Positions 12,885 through 24,165 of a stretch of DNA of 64,000 bases are shown piece by piece. Each line of letters starts with the position of its first letter. The stretch's first letter is position 1. The stretch spans positions 54,635,276 through 54,699,275 of the forward strand of contig NC_079208.1 of assembly GCF_026745355.1 (NCBI RefSeq), given 5' to 3'. A model generated the notes under the pieces. That model was given only the letters and a program-made list of their open reading frames with translations, was not told where the DNA came from and did not search any database. This stretch comes from Beta vulgaris subsp. vulgaris (taxonomy: Eukaryota > Streptophyta > Magnoliopsida > Caryophyllales > Amaranthaceae). The translations under genes were made by a program, and so were the position numbers.

Positions 12885-14400
12885 ATATACTCTTAATAAA
12901 TGATGCAAGTCAAAGATGGGTATGAACATATACTCTGTTTTTGAGTGGTTTAAATTGTTAGATTGGCCTAAGTTAACTTATGTGCATGAAGTTTTGTTCT
13001 GATATAACACTTTTTGTTGCCTAGTTTCAAAATTTTCATGCTTAATTTGTGTTTGGTTAATACTTATTGATGCGTAGTTGCTACTTGCTAGACATAATGT
13101 AAGTGTTCGAGTTCCTCAAAATGCCAAGCAAATAGTATGATGACTTTGAATATAAACACGAGTTGAAGACTAAAGAGTACGTACAAGTGAAGATACCATA
13201 TGTATAGTCAATAGCTGACCTAGTCGACTTGCAAATGCATAATTGACTTTCAAGTTAGGCAGCTTAATTCACTCCTAAATTAAGTAGTGATTGGATACAA
13301 ATGTTTTTGACTATTCCGCACTGCATCAATGATTGACTTCAGTTTGTAAGCTAGGGAAGGTGAGATCAAGCTCTCATTGATGAGGTGACACATACCTATA
13401 TTAGATGGTACGTATTGATTAATACTTTCTCTTTTCAGAATTAAGTGAAACACTTCTCTCATTTATGTGAGAGCTTTTTAGAGAAATATATGACATATAT
13501 ATTACTAAGGATTTTGGTAGTTCTACTTCTATCTCAATGTGTAAATCAAAATCTAGTTATTGGCCCTCAGGGATATGTCAGGATATTAATTGTTGTTTGA
13601 TATTATTTTTTTGAACTAGGTGAAATATTTCAAATATATAGTTTAAGATCAAAATTACGTGCAAATATGGTGGGGTGGATGTGCATATCATGTGTGCAGT
13701 TGTGCAAAATAGGAGATATACTTGAGTTTTTCTTGCCTAACTAGACCTAAGGGCATAATGGTTTTCCGTCCGTTTATTTATCACTGAACAGTTTGTAATT
13801 TAGCCTTTTTCTTCTCTTTGATTGTGTCTCTAATCTCTATAATAAGTTCAGGTTGTACAGTTGTACAAGTACAAGACAAGCGATAATTTTAGGAAGTTTT
13901 ATACATCTTCTCCTTGGAGCAATGATAAAACACTAACTGAAAACTACTATCAAGCTAAGGACCATTTTGCAAAAAAAGTTGGTGGAGGATTCAAACAAAA
14001 AGCTGAAAAAGTAGACTAATTGGATTTAAAAAAAATATATCCCATCCAATAAAACTCGACAAATTTTAATACAAGATAGAGAAAAAACAAACGTTACTTT
14101 GAGAACCCTTGTTTGTGAGTCTAAAACACCTGTTATTTAAAAACCAACTCCTATTTATGTGTTTAAAACACTTGTTATTTATAAATCAACCCATGTTTCT
14201 GTGTGATAAAACTTACTTTTTGTCGAAAAGTACAATTGCAATATGAAAAAAAGTAAAAATTGTATCCATTAACTTTATCACACAGAAACATAGTTTTTTT
14301 TAGGATAAAAATGTGTTAAATTCTATTTTCTAAAAGATATAATATATTGATCAATAAAGCCTTCCCTTAACCTTAATCTTAATATACATAAGGATAAACT
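12885..14400. other. Intergenic, no supported gene
   Basis: No conserved frame. A short direct duplication around TAAAACACTTGTTATTTA with GTTTCTGTGT occurs at about 14125-14210, and an inverted relative lies near 14280. The rest is AT-rich. Confidence 0.5.
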
Positions 14401-14897
14401 TTTCGGGAGCATAGGAAGCTACTCAAAATTTCGAGATTATAGAGCGCACTACCTAAGATTGTCATGTCATTCATTTTTATTTAATTTTTTCAAAAAAATT
14501 CTACATAGATATAAATAATTATAAGAAGTTTTAGATAAGGGAAAATTAGAGCTTGGTTTTGAATAAACAAACTAAATTATAACTGAAGATTTGATTTTGG
14601 TTTTTAATAAACAAACTAAATTATTATACCATGTAAATTGAATATAACTTTTGCTACATGATTCAGATTATTATACCATTGGAGAATGACCGGAATATAC
14701 TTCGAAATAAGATCCATTTATAATATAATTTAAAAACATGTAAAAATATATAATTCTGATTGTAAGCATGCCATGTCATTATATTTAGTTTTTAATTTTA
14801 AAAAAATGGAGTTCTAAAATAGACATAAATAAATATAAGGAGATTTGAAATAAAATAAGAGTTTGATTTTGAATAGACAACCTTAACTATTACACTA

Positions 14898-15657
14898 CTA
14901 GCCTTATATGCACGTGATGGGTGCATCAATTTAAAATAGTGTCTTATATCCACTTAAAATGCTAAGTTGAAATAGAAAATGATTCTTAAATTATTTTCTT
15001 TTGTAATTTTTTTATCCCATTAGATCATTAATGGTAATTTAGTATTTTTTTGAAAGAGAAATTTCATTAATTGAAGGCCAAACGGCATCTACAATATGTA
15101 TTAAAGTAAAACAAGATACAATTAAACAAGACTAAATCAAATTCGTCTTCGAAGAAACTACAATGAACCAGATCAAACAATACAGCACAATCCTCTTGTA
15201 TTTGCTGAATCAAGCAGCTATTGATGAGAAAGTCTATCATTCTGATATAGTTTGGGAAGAACATTCTTGATCGAGTCAGGTTGACCGCATCCGAGATTCC
15301 AATACCTTCGTGTTGAGTCTCGAACTTTACCAATGAGAACAATTTCTCATACCTAAAAACAAAAGAACCATACTCACAACTCCCATAGGGGAGAAAGAGA
15401 TTTTCAAAACAAAAACTAAAAACCCCATAACAGGATTTGAGAAAATCTCATAAAGAGAGACTAATTTATTGAACAAAACAAGAAAATGAATTAAAAACTG
15501 GAAATAAAAGGGGAAAAGGGGCTTACCATGGATGAAAACATCCATGACAACCCCTAATTGATGAAGAAGGGGTAGGGGGAGGCTAGGGTTTAATGGTAAT
15601 TTAGTATTTTCAAACGCGAACACCAACTTCCTCCCCCCTCCCCTTATATATTAGAGA
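14898..15657 (-). mobile_element. Non-autonomous Helitron carrying a nested retroposon
   Basis: Read on the minus strand, the element starts at 15657 with TCTCTAATATATAAGG after a host A. It ends in CTAG at 14898-14901, followed by a host T. A GCACCCATCACGTGC hairpin-like sequence lies about 10 bases before the CTAG. These are the standard Helitron ends and A/T insertion site. About 560 bp of the interior is the retroposon at 15049-15588 plus its target duplication, so the original element was only about 200 bp. It encodes no Rep/helicase. Confidence 0.75.
15049..15588 (-). mobile_element. Poly(A) retroposon, copy 1, nested in Helitron
   Basis: A copy of the same element as 52358-52917. On the minus strand it runs from AAACCCTAGCCTCC to ATGAAATTTCTCTTTC plus an A-run. 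A 21-bp direct repeat flanks it at 15028-15048 and 15590-15610, showing target-primed insertion. A frame opening MDVFIHGKPLFPF is read near its start. In this copy a stop interrupts the frame that stays open in the other copy. Confidence 0.85.
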
Positions 15658-16093
15658 TGTAAATTGAATATAACTTTTACTAAATAATTTGAAATATTAA
15701 AATTTTTATACCATTAGAGAGCGCTCGAAATATGTTTCAAAATGAAATTCATTTGCGATATAGTTTTCTAACTTATGAAAATATATTTATCTAGATAATA
15801 ATAACATATCATTTATTCTTTATTTTAAATGCATATTAAAATAGATAAACATTTGAGAATGAGGTGGAGTTTATAAGATTAAAAAAATGTCTTTCAAAAT
15901 ATGAACCTCATTCAATCGAACCAAAAACAAATTAATATTGCAATAAAATTGATTTAGAAAACTTTGTTTTTACGACATTATTTATCACAGCTTTTAAAGG
16001 GTTGTCTTCTAAGATAATATAATATTGTCTTTATATTAATTATTACATACAAATTAGATTGATAACTATTAAGATAAAAGACAATTAGAGTTT

Positions 16094-16323
16094 TTTTTGG
16101 GGGGGGGAGGGGGGGACTGAGGACCCCGTGGGCCTTATTAGACTGGAACTTCTCACAGGTTAACCCAGCCTGCGTTTGCGAGCAGACACTTTGAGTTTGG
16201 GGGATGATAAGTGGAAACCCTCTCCAAAAGTGTCCTAGTAAGAATCGAACCCAGCCCCCAACCTTGAGGTTGGAAGATTCTTTTCTTACCACTAGGCCAA
16301 GCTAGGCAAGCTTATAGCTTGTT
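16094..16323 (-). mobile_element. tRNA-derived SINE with 16-bp target duplication
   Basis: On the minus strand it carries an A-box-like GGCCTAGTGGTAAG (about 16285-16298) and a B box GGGTTCGATTC (about 16243-16253). It ends in a T-run on the plus strand near 16094. AAGACAATTAGAGTTT occurs at both 16078-16093 and 16324-16339. The G/C-rich homopolymer stretch at 16099-16115 is part of its 3' region. Confidence 0.9.
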
Positions 16324-16339
16324 AAGACAATTAGAGTTT

Positions 16340-17927
16340 GGGTTTACTGAATTACCTAAGTATTTTTTACTAAAATAATTTTGTTAGTTTCAATGTCAAT
16401 AACTAATACTTTATGTCTAAAAACGTTTCAAATGGATCACAAAATAGAGAAAATAACTTAAATAACTTGTTTATCATCAAACCTAATGACATATAAATAT
16501 CATTTTACCACATTAACAAAATAACATGAGCATTGCACTGCTTTAAAAACTAGCACAAGAATATAATGGCTTCTTGATTTCGTCTCATTAAAGAAAGGTA
16601 CACCCCGACGTCAATATATATGCTATAAAGAAACAAAAAAACTCTGTCGAACTATCCATTTTCAGTGGGTAATTTATCAGGTGATAGATGTATCAATCTC
16701 CAACTACGAATTGTCTAATTATCTTAAGTTAAAAAATATAATGTCTCATAAACAACTCTTAATGATAATAAAATTAGTATAAGAGTCCAAGAAATCTATG
16801 ACTTTAATCGGGTACTTTAGCTATCAGCCAGACAGCCACCAAATGAATAGGGGCCACCAATTATTATCACCGTGTGATTCAAACATTTATGAAAGCTTAT
16901 GTTGCCCTTGAAGACTTCATTAGGTAAAGCGTAATGGTACCCGTGACCAATTAACCTCGTCCTACAGAAAAACTTGTAAGATACTCTTTAATCAGCAGAG
17001 ATGTCTTTATTCTGAAGACTTGGTTTAATTTTCTATGGATCATTCTCTCTATTGGAAGACTTTATCTATTGTATTATATCATCCGTAATTAGTTTTTTTC
17101 GGATATAAAAAGCTACAAGAACAATTGGTGTAGACGAGATTTGATTACAGAATTTGGGTCACCGCCAAACTTTAACCAATTAATATAATTTACATCCATT
17201 AGTATCCCTAATTAGTAATTATCGTCTCCTTTGATTTGTTTGATCACATTTGATTTGCTTATTCAATGTATAGTTTGAGATATCAACTTCAATAATAGGA
17301 GTATTTATATGTAAGTCATATTATACTAGAATAATGGTATTAGAAAAAATCCAATAATTAGTATAATTGCACTTTATTCAATAGATCGATGTATATTCTC
17401 AATTCTAGCTAACTAACCAGCACGTAGGCTGATTAAAGTAGTATCAATAGTCCCTGATTAAGATTGAAGTACTTATTATTCAATTACCAAAGTTTAGTTT
17501 GGTACGTTGTCTTTCTCTTGGAAATTATTTGGACGAACTTAATTAAATTTTGATGAACTTTTGAGGTGATGAAGCTGCAAAGTATTTTTTTCCTCAATAG
17601 TCAATGATACCCTCGACATGTTAAGAATAGAGTTGCTTACAAGAAATACTAGATTGTGAAGCACTTTATTTCCAGATTGAAAAAAAAAGAAAGACCAAAT
17701 AGAAAAAGAACGAGATTTGGGAATACACACTTTTATTCACATGATCTTGGACGGAGTAAAAGCAAGACGTGTAGGCAGATCGACTCATCAAGTTTCCATT
17801 ATCAAAAAAAAAAATATAGTTGTATCAGTAATGGATGATGACATGATTTACCATGTACGTAGGAGTATATACTTTTATTTATTATGCATATATGGTTACA
17901 ACTTACAGCATACATACAGATTACAGA
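16340..17927. other. Intergenic, no supported gene
   Basis: AT-rich sequence with no frame that looks conserved and no element ends that I could fix. The last part is probably the 3' flank of the OVATE family gene. Confidence 0.5.
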
Positions 17928-18509
17928 CTAGAGAGGATGATTAGGTGCATGTGGGCTTTGATTTGAGGAAGAAACGACGGCGTACTGACAAACCTGGAAG
18001 AAAGCACAAAGAATAAGATGATGATGAGCAGGAGAGTTAAGTCGTAGGAAGCAATTAAGAAGTTGAAGAAGTTGTTCCGAAGAAAATATTTGATTCTCCT
18101 TAATCATTTCCAGCATCGACTGTTGGAAATCATCGCACGGATTCTCCGACTCCATCTCCACCACTGTAGTACTACTACCACTACCAATACTAGCATTGCT
18201 CTTCCATCTTCTTGAGGCCGAGGCCGAGACCGAGGCTGAGCCTATGTTTGTCTTCTCCACCATTTCATTGCAGTTGGGCTGATGAGATGGAGCGGAGGAG
18301 GTGGCCGAGGGGGAAGTAGAGGTGCAGGTGATCTCTCCGTCGCCGTCGCGAGGGGAGGAAAAGGTGGAAGATCTAGGCTTGTTTACTTTGAGTTTGGGCT
18401 CATAGACGTTGGGAATGTTGGGTTTAGTGGAGGAGCCACAACCGCAGCCTATGTTTAGGTGGGTTGTGAGTTTGGTGAGGAGTTTCTTCCCAAACTTGGT
18501 TGGGGACAT
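17928..18509 (-). CDS. OFP: OVATE family protein (OFP), transcriptional repressor
   Basis: A single-exon gene of 193 residues. The C-terminal part (about residues 118-173) is an OVATE domain: NPCDDFQQSMLEMI, then QIFSSEQLLQLLNCFLRLNSP, ending in an AFFQV segment. The N-terminus MSPTKFGKKLLTKLTTHLNIGCGCGSS is the basic and cysteine-rich opening typical of small OFPs of the OFP6/8 type. A serine-rich low-complexity linker connects the two. OFPs act in the nucleus and cytoplasm with TALE homeodomain and TRM proteins to repress growth and shape organs. After the domain there is an unusual tail of about 20 residues (CQYAVVSSSNQSPHAPNHPL). The gene is bounded by a SINE upstream of its 3' side and a retroposon at 19.0 kb upstream of its 5' side. 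Confidence 0.92.
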   Translation of the reverse strand: MSPTKFGKKLLTKLTTHLNIGCGCGSSTKPNIPNVYEPKLKVNKPRSSTFSSPRDGDGEITCTSTSPSATSSAPSHQPNCNEMVEKTNIGSASVSASASRRWKSNASIGSGSSTTVVEMESENPCDDFQQSMLEMIKENQIFSSEQLLQLLNCFLRLNSPAHHHLILCAFFQVCQYAVVSSSNQSPHAPNHPL

Positions 18510-18989
18510 GTTGTGGAGATGTAGGAGTAGGAGAAAAAAAAAGGGTTAGTTAGACATTGGAGATAATCATATATAGATATATATACATACACACTTGTGA
18601 CTTGTTTATATATATTATATGGTGGTGCTTAATTTGAAGGTGGTTATTGTTGTTGGGTTGAAGATGAGTGAATGATACTCTGAAGAGGAAATAGGTAGAA
18701 GTGAAGAGAAAGACATATCATGAATCATGAGGGACATTTGACTCCTTAAAGCTTTTTTGTGTTGTGCCAATTGTATACACCACTACTTATACTGCTACTA
18801 CACAAAAAGCTAGTACAATTAATATACTGATGCTACTAGTTTTACTTCCACAACTATATGATGGTATCTTCAATCTTGCTTGCTAGGTAGCTGAAGGGTT
18901 TATGTCTAACTTTCATGTGACTTCAAAAGAGGCTATACAAGCATAGCTTAACTGCTTAAGTTATTGTTTGGGAATCCATTCATTACTTT

Positions 18990-19333
18990 TTTTTTTTTTT
19001 TTTGAATTTAACATTAATTCATTGATTCAAAGTCATACGACATCTACAATAGAAGTAGAAACTAAACAAATACATATCAAAATGAAATAAGTACAATTGT
19101 AATATGACAAAACCATGATCGTTGAGTAGATCTAACAATTTTGAACACCCTCGTCTTTCACATCTCTGCTGTATGATGCAGCCTTTTGCAAGGGGGTCTG
19201 TCGATCTTTTGTAATTTTGAATTAGAAATAAGAGATTACCACCGCTCAAAAAGATGATGGTAGCCCCTAAATTGAAAATTAGGATTTTGTGAGAACAGAG
19301 AGAGAAGAGAGAAAAAAAAGGAGAGAGGAGTTC
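18990..19333 (-). mobile_element. Poly(A) retroposon, diverged relative
   Basis: On the minus strand the element runs from a CT-rich start (CTCCTCTCTCC) to GAATTAATGTTAAATTC plus a poly(A) run, which is the T-run at 18987-19003. The 11-bp repeat TTCATTACTTT flanks it at 18979-18989 and 19334-19344. The 3' part shares the TATTGTAGATG(T/C)CGT motif and tail layout with the 560-bp retroposons at 15.0 and 52.4 kb, but the body differs. Confidence 0.8.
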
Positions 19334-19399
19334 TTCATTACTTTATACTACAACTCAAAAGGCATAGACGTAACTTAAAAAGAAATGTCTATTTTGTGA

Positions 19400-19927
19400 A
19401 TAATCTACTCACTTTGTTATAAAATAGGTATAAAAACTAATTAATCTAACTCAAAAGGCATAGACATAACTTAAAAAGAAATGTCTATTTTGTGAATAAT
19501 CTTCTCACTTTGTTATAAAATAGGTATAAAAACTCATTAATCTATATTTCTTGAGTGAATGTAGCGATTTAGGTATTAACTCACTATATACCAGGGTGTT
19601 TATTACATATCACACACCCAATGACCCTATTATTTGTGACTTGAAATCTTGTGAACGACATAAGACTGACTTTGAATGCACATATCTTTCAATATATGAA
19701 TGATTTTGATGTGATTCAAATAAATGGAGGTGATAGCTTGTTCATAGAGCTTTCCAACGATAGGTCATATGCCCAATTCCGCCGAGAAACGAGAAAGTTA
19801 CCCTCGTTTTATGAAGAACTGTCGAGAGCATACCGCGACTCGCGGTTTGCGAGATGCGTTTCCGAATTAGTTTTTCTTTTTGTAGGGTTTTGTGCGGAGT
19901 ATATTCTAGGGTTTTTATGCGGGGTTC
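19400..19927. other. Intergenic with short direct repeat
   Basis: A segment of about 90 bp beginning CTCAAAAGGCATAGAC is repeated at about 19352-19440 and 19448-19535. A G/C-richer stretch at about 19740-19925 has a 107-codon open frame of no recognisable family. It is directly cut by the CACTA element and may be a repeat remnant. Confidence 0.5.
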
Positions 19928-21782
19928 CACAACAAGAATGTCAGCCTTTAGCGTCCGCAAAAATCAGACGCTAAAAAGGCGAAATCGGACGCTAAAAGAA
20001 TTAGCATCCGTCAACGGATGCTAAAAGTCGAATGCAAAACCCCTGGTCGCTAATACTTGGATTAGCGTCCAACAGGCGGACGCTAAAATTTTAGCGTCCA
20101 ATTTTTCCATTTAGCGTCTGATTTTCAGACCCTAATTAGCGTCCGACTTTTCCGACACTAATTAGCGTCTGAAATGACAGATGCTAATTAGCGTCTGAAA
20201 ATCAGACGCTAAATGCAAAAAGCGAACGCTAAATGTCCAGTGCAATATGCCAATGCATAACGCTAAACGCTAATGTCCATTTAGTAGCTAGTTTCATTTT
20301 TCTTTTAATACTGTGAACACAAAATGAAACATAAATGGACACAAAATGAAAAGAAAAAACATTGGAATTGAAACATGAAAATGAAACATAAATGGAAGTA
20401 CTTCTTATTAATTATTATGGTAAATGCAACATATTTTACATCCCTCAGTAATATCTAGAACAAAATTACTTGAACTAAAATGTTAAATAAAAAAATTACA
20501 TCAACTACAATATGAAACAAAACCAATCTCTTCTCATATGGACGAGAGTTATTCAAAAATACTTCTACTCACTTATAAAAAAAAATAAATACATCTATTC
20601 AACTAATATTTGGATTCAATCTCTTCAAATAATCCTTGAACACATCTGAGCTGCAACCACCAAGATCTGCAACCATAGAATTAAAACAACAAAACATTAA
20701 CACCAAAATTTAACCCAAGCATAATTAAATGAGATTAACCAAAATTAACAAGAAAAATAACCAAAGATTAACTGAAAAATTAATCAAATCCGAACTCCAT
20801 AATCAAAAATCAGAATGACAAAAAATAAGTACGAAAAATCAAAATAGAAAATAAATTTTTTAAAAAAACAGAAAACGAAATTAAAATTAAAAAACGAAAT
20901 TAAAAAACCACAAAACCCAAAATTTTTTTTTTAAAAAAATTAAACTGAAATATATACAAATACTTTATAGCGGAAGATAGAATTTTTTTTTAGAAAAAAA
21001 AGGACAAAGATGTTCTTATAAAAACTTAGATCTACCACAATACTAACCCCCAAAAACAAAAAAAAATCGAAAATATAAAAAAATAAAAAACATTTTAAAT
21101 AAAAACCCCACCCACCCAGAAAACCCACCCACCCCACGAACCAAAAAACCAGAAAACACCGGATCTTCGATGCTGAGCGGAGATCTTCGATGCTGAGCGA
21201 CGAACACTTTCGGCGGCGACAAAAACCCACCGGATCTTCGATGCTAAGCAAGGATGGCAGGGATTCGACAATGGTGGTTAGATCCGAAGAGGGGATTTAG
21301 GGATTTAGGGTTCGAAGAGGAGAGAGAGGGGAGGGAGGGCCGTGTAAGTGAGAGAGAGAGAATGAGGAGGAGGGGCCGCGTAAGTGAGAGAGAGAGAATG
21401 AGGAGGGAGTTAGGGTTTGAGTGAGAGAGAGAGAATGAGGAGGGAGTTAGGGCCGCGTATATGAGGAGAATGAAAGCAAAGGGTTGTCACGTGTTTGAAC
21501 GGGTATATGGTCGATTTTATTTTAATATGGATTATAATTAGCGTCCGCCTCTTCAGACGCTAATTAATCAAAATCGGAAGCTAATTACCGTCCCGTTAAA
21601 AGTCGGACGCTAATTTTCGCAAAACGGACGGTAATTTGCGTCCGCTCCATAGACGGACGCTAATTTTAGAAAAACGGACTCTAATTTGCGTCTGATTGTT
21701 ACCGACGGTAATGTCGAATTTACCGTCCGCTTACGGTGCCGGACGGTAACTTCAAACGCTAAAAGCGCGCATTCTTGTTGTG
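19928..21782. mobile_element. Non-autonomous CACTA (CMC) DNA transposon
   Basis: The ends are CACAACAAGAATG at 19928 and its inverse CATTCTTGTTGTG ending at 21782, flanked by a TTC target duplication (19925-19927 and 21783-21785). A 3-bp duplication and CACTA-like termini define the superfamily. Both subterminal regions (19945-20280 and 21535-21770) are packed with direct and inverted copies of TTAGCGTCCG or TTAGCGTCTG, as expected for transposase-binding sites. The core is A-rich, carries GATCTTCGATGCTGAGC in two or three copies and an AGAG-rich tandem repeat of about 40-45 bp at 21340-21470. No transposase frame remains, so it depends on a helper in trans. Confidence 0.88.
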
Positions 21783-22197
21783 TTCCTTATGTTATAAAAT
21801 GACCTCTTGGTGCTCATTATTTACGCATAACTTATGAAAAGAAGCTCTAATCACCCACATGTGGACGTAGGTCAAATTTGATTGAACCACGTAAATCCTC
21901 GTGTTCTTTGTTTGTTGATCTTTATTGTTTTCTCACCTTTATTATTTCATTGATTTTCTGTTCCGCATAAATCAAACAGCAATACCCTCTTTCCTAACAG
22001 ACCCAATACTCCTTTTCTTTTGCTTATTAAAATTCTCACGTGTTATGGTATACACTAGTGTATATGAAGCTTCAAGAGTGGGTTGACAAGCTTGTAAAGA
22101 AAAAGTCAATAAATTTCAATAAGTTCAAGTTTATGAGAAGTTAGGTGAAGAAAAAAATATATATCCTCTTTTCTCCTTTAAAAAAATAAAATTGTAC

Positions 22198-22454
22198 TAC
22201 TTCATCTTAAAATATAATATTTGTTCTTTTTTTCACAGTCTACAAGATAAATATTTGACCGATGATATCTTCAATTCCTTATTGATAAAAAAATATAAAA
22301 AGTTGAAATTATGAAACTATATATTGAGGCAATTCTAATGAGATCACACGTGAATATGCTTTTTTTTTTAATATAAATGAGAATATTTGGTCAAAAATTT
22401 TAAAGTTTGACTTCAAGAAAAAGAAACAAACACTATATTATGGGACAGACGGAG
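22198..22454. mobile_element. Stowaway-like MITE
   Basis: The left end TACTACTTCATCTTAAAATATA and the right end TATGGGACAGACGGAGTA are inverted relatives flanked by TA. About 257 bp, with no coding capacity. Confidence 0.55.
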
Positions 22455-23057
22455 TATCATATAAATGGTTAATAATTAAGGATTTAAGGTTAATAAATAT
22501 GCATAGCGCGTCCAACACTGACCGGCCATCATACGAATTATCCTGCCGGCCTCCCTCTTAGTCCTTTTTTCATCCTCGTTAATGGAGGTCCACAAGTTGT
22601 CCACTAAAATTAGCAACCCAAAAACATTAATTTAAAATATGGCCACATGTTATTTGTTAATGTTTCTTTCATAAGTTTGGGATGCTTTTCGTAATTCAAG
22701 ATTTCCATTCATGAATAAAAAGTTAACTAATATGCGTTAAAACTTCAAAGAGAAAATAAAACATTCAGAAAGAGTAAAACAAATTATACCTTCTTGTTAT
22801 CTTGTTTATTCAAGAAATAAAAAACATATTCATAAACTAAAAAAACAATATCATTAACAAAACTAATGTTTTGCTCAACAATTGATAAAAGTAAAATCGC
22901 ACACTAATCCTAATATGCGTTAAAACTACTATAAACACAAACTAAGTTAAAAAGTACTAACGATCCGTTTGGTTAGTGATCAACCACTCGACAAAGTCAT
23001 AGATACTTTTGTTAGCACTAACCCTAAACTCTAGCAACTAGGTAGTTATTAGTAATA
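22455..23057. other. Intergenic, no supported gene
   Basis: AT-rich. Nothing is recognised beyond the 3' flank of the following minus-strand ORF. Confidence 0.5.
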
Positions 23058-23435
23058 CTAATGATTCCCATTGGAGAAGCACATACAAAACATTCTTCTA
23101 AAAAATTTCATAATACCAACTTCAACATGCACATTCATATCAACATTGGTTGATGCCAAAAACTCATCTTGCTGGCCTACAACGATCAAATTTGTGGCGA
23201 AATCCGGCGAAGGACGAGCCAAAAGCTTCCTCCACCATGGAGTTTTTCTTGTTGAGTAGGGTATAATATCTTTTAAAGAAGTATACGATTGTACCTTCAA
23301 ATTTCCGAGTTTTGTTTTATTGAGTTTACACCTTTTTCTCAATTTAACAGGCATTACAATTTCTGATCCGAACAAACTAGGATCACGCCTGTAATCAAGT
23401 ACTTCTATATCAACTACCATACCTTTGCTACCCAT
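23058..23435 (-). CDS. Hypothetical protein, 125 residues
   Basis: A single open frame starting MGSKGMVVDIEVLDYRRDPS. I do not recognise a family. It is basic in the middle (KLRKRCKLNKTKLGNLK), has a WWRKLL segment around residue 68, and ends in a hydrophobic, cysteine-containing tail (MKFFRRMFCMCFSNGNH). No signal peptide or clear membrane segment is visible. Codon use and composition look more gene-like than the AT-rich surroundings, which favours a real or recently lost small gene. A TA microsatellite starts about 60 bases upstream of its start. It could also be the last exon of a larger gene. Confidence 0.45.
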   Translation of the reverse strand: MGSKGMVVDIEVLDYRRDPSLFGSEIVMPVKLRKRCKLNKTKLGNLKVQSYTSLKDIIPYSTRKTPWWRKLLARPSPDFATNLIVVGQQDEFLASTNVDMNVHVEVGIMKFFRRMFCMCFSNGNH

Positions 23436-23494
23436 GCTTACTAATCTTATTAATCAAGGAAGAAAACAAATTGAATTTACTCAATAACAGGAAG

Positions 23495-23497
<3 letters not shown>

Positions 23498-23546
<49 letters not shown>
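23498..23546. repeat. TA microsatellite
   Basis: A pure (TA)n run of about 49 bases, in the 5' flank of the small ORF at 23058-23435. Confidence 0.9.
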
Positions 23547-23547
<1 letters not shown>

Positions 23548-23689
23548 GACAAGAGTGTTAACTTGTTACAAACAAGTTTAAAAGATAGTATTAGGAATAC
23601 GAGTTCTATTCGTATTAGGAAAGAATTCCCAATAGATAGAAATAACAAAAAAAATAATAAGGTGTCAACTACTCTCCAAAGATATAGGA

Positions 23690-24165
23690 TAACTATTTTT
23701 TTGGAATCCTTAACGTACATGGTATTTTGTAGATAAATTGATGGTAAAAAACTTATATGGACATGGTACAAATTAAGGGTTTGTTTTCACCAACTTATTT
23801 TCAGTTCAATTCAGTTCAATTTAATTGTAAACAGTTCGGTTCAACTTCAATTATAATTTCTACTAGTTATAATTTAATTCTAATCAGTTCAGTTGCAATT
23901 AGTCCAGTGATATAAGATAATTAATTTTATGGAATTCTTAATGTACGTGGTATTTTGTAGATAAATTGACGGTAAAAAAATTTATATGGACCTGATACAA
24001 ATTAAGGGTTTGTTTTCACTAATTTATTTTCATTTCAGTTTAATTGTAAACAGTTCATTTCAGTTCAACTTTAATAATCATTTCTACTAATTATAATTTA
24101 ACTCTAATCAGTTCAATTGCAATCAGTCCAGTTCGGTTGCAATCAGTTCAGTCCAGTTTAGTTGT
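23690..24165 (+). repeat. Tandem duplication, two units of about 230 bp
   Basis: Both units contain GTGGTATTTTGTAGATAAATTGA (with a CATGG variant in the first), then CAAATTAAGGGTTTGTTTTCAC, then a CAGTTCA-rich stretch ending in a CAATCAGTCC-like sequence. Unit 1 runs from about 23690 to 23920 and unit 2 from about 23930 to 24165. The CAGTTCA motifs are the complement of the CTGAACTGAA motifs of the PIF-like MITE at 33.7 kb, so a related element may lie inside each unit. Confidence 0.7.

Larger units (their letters stand above)
14440..15880. repeat. Diverged tandem units of about 300 bp, interrupted by insertions
   Basis: Segments beginning GTAAATTGAATATAACTTTT, and containing TATACCATT, a GAA-rich stretch and ATTTTAAA...ATAGATAAA in the same order, occur at about 14630-14880 and 15659-15880. 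A related tail lies at 14450-14560. They look like old tandem copies of one unit, separated by the Helitron at 14898-15657. Confidence 0.45.

Noticed and set aside
19651..19974. 107-codon plus-strand frame before the CACTA element
   Set aside because: No recognised family, it runs into the transposon, and part of it resembles repeat sequence also seen near 53.46 kb.
20940..21251. 103-codon minus-strand frame inside the CACTA element
   Set aside because: Low-complexity frame across A-rich sequence and a short repeat; no transposase motif.
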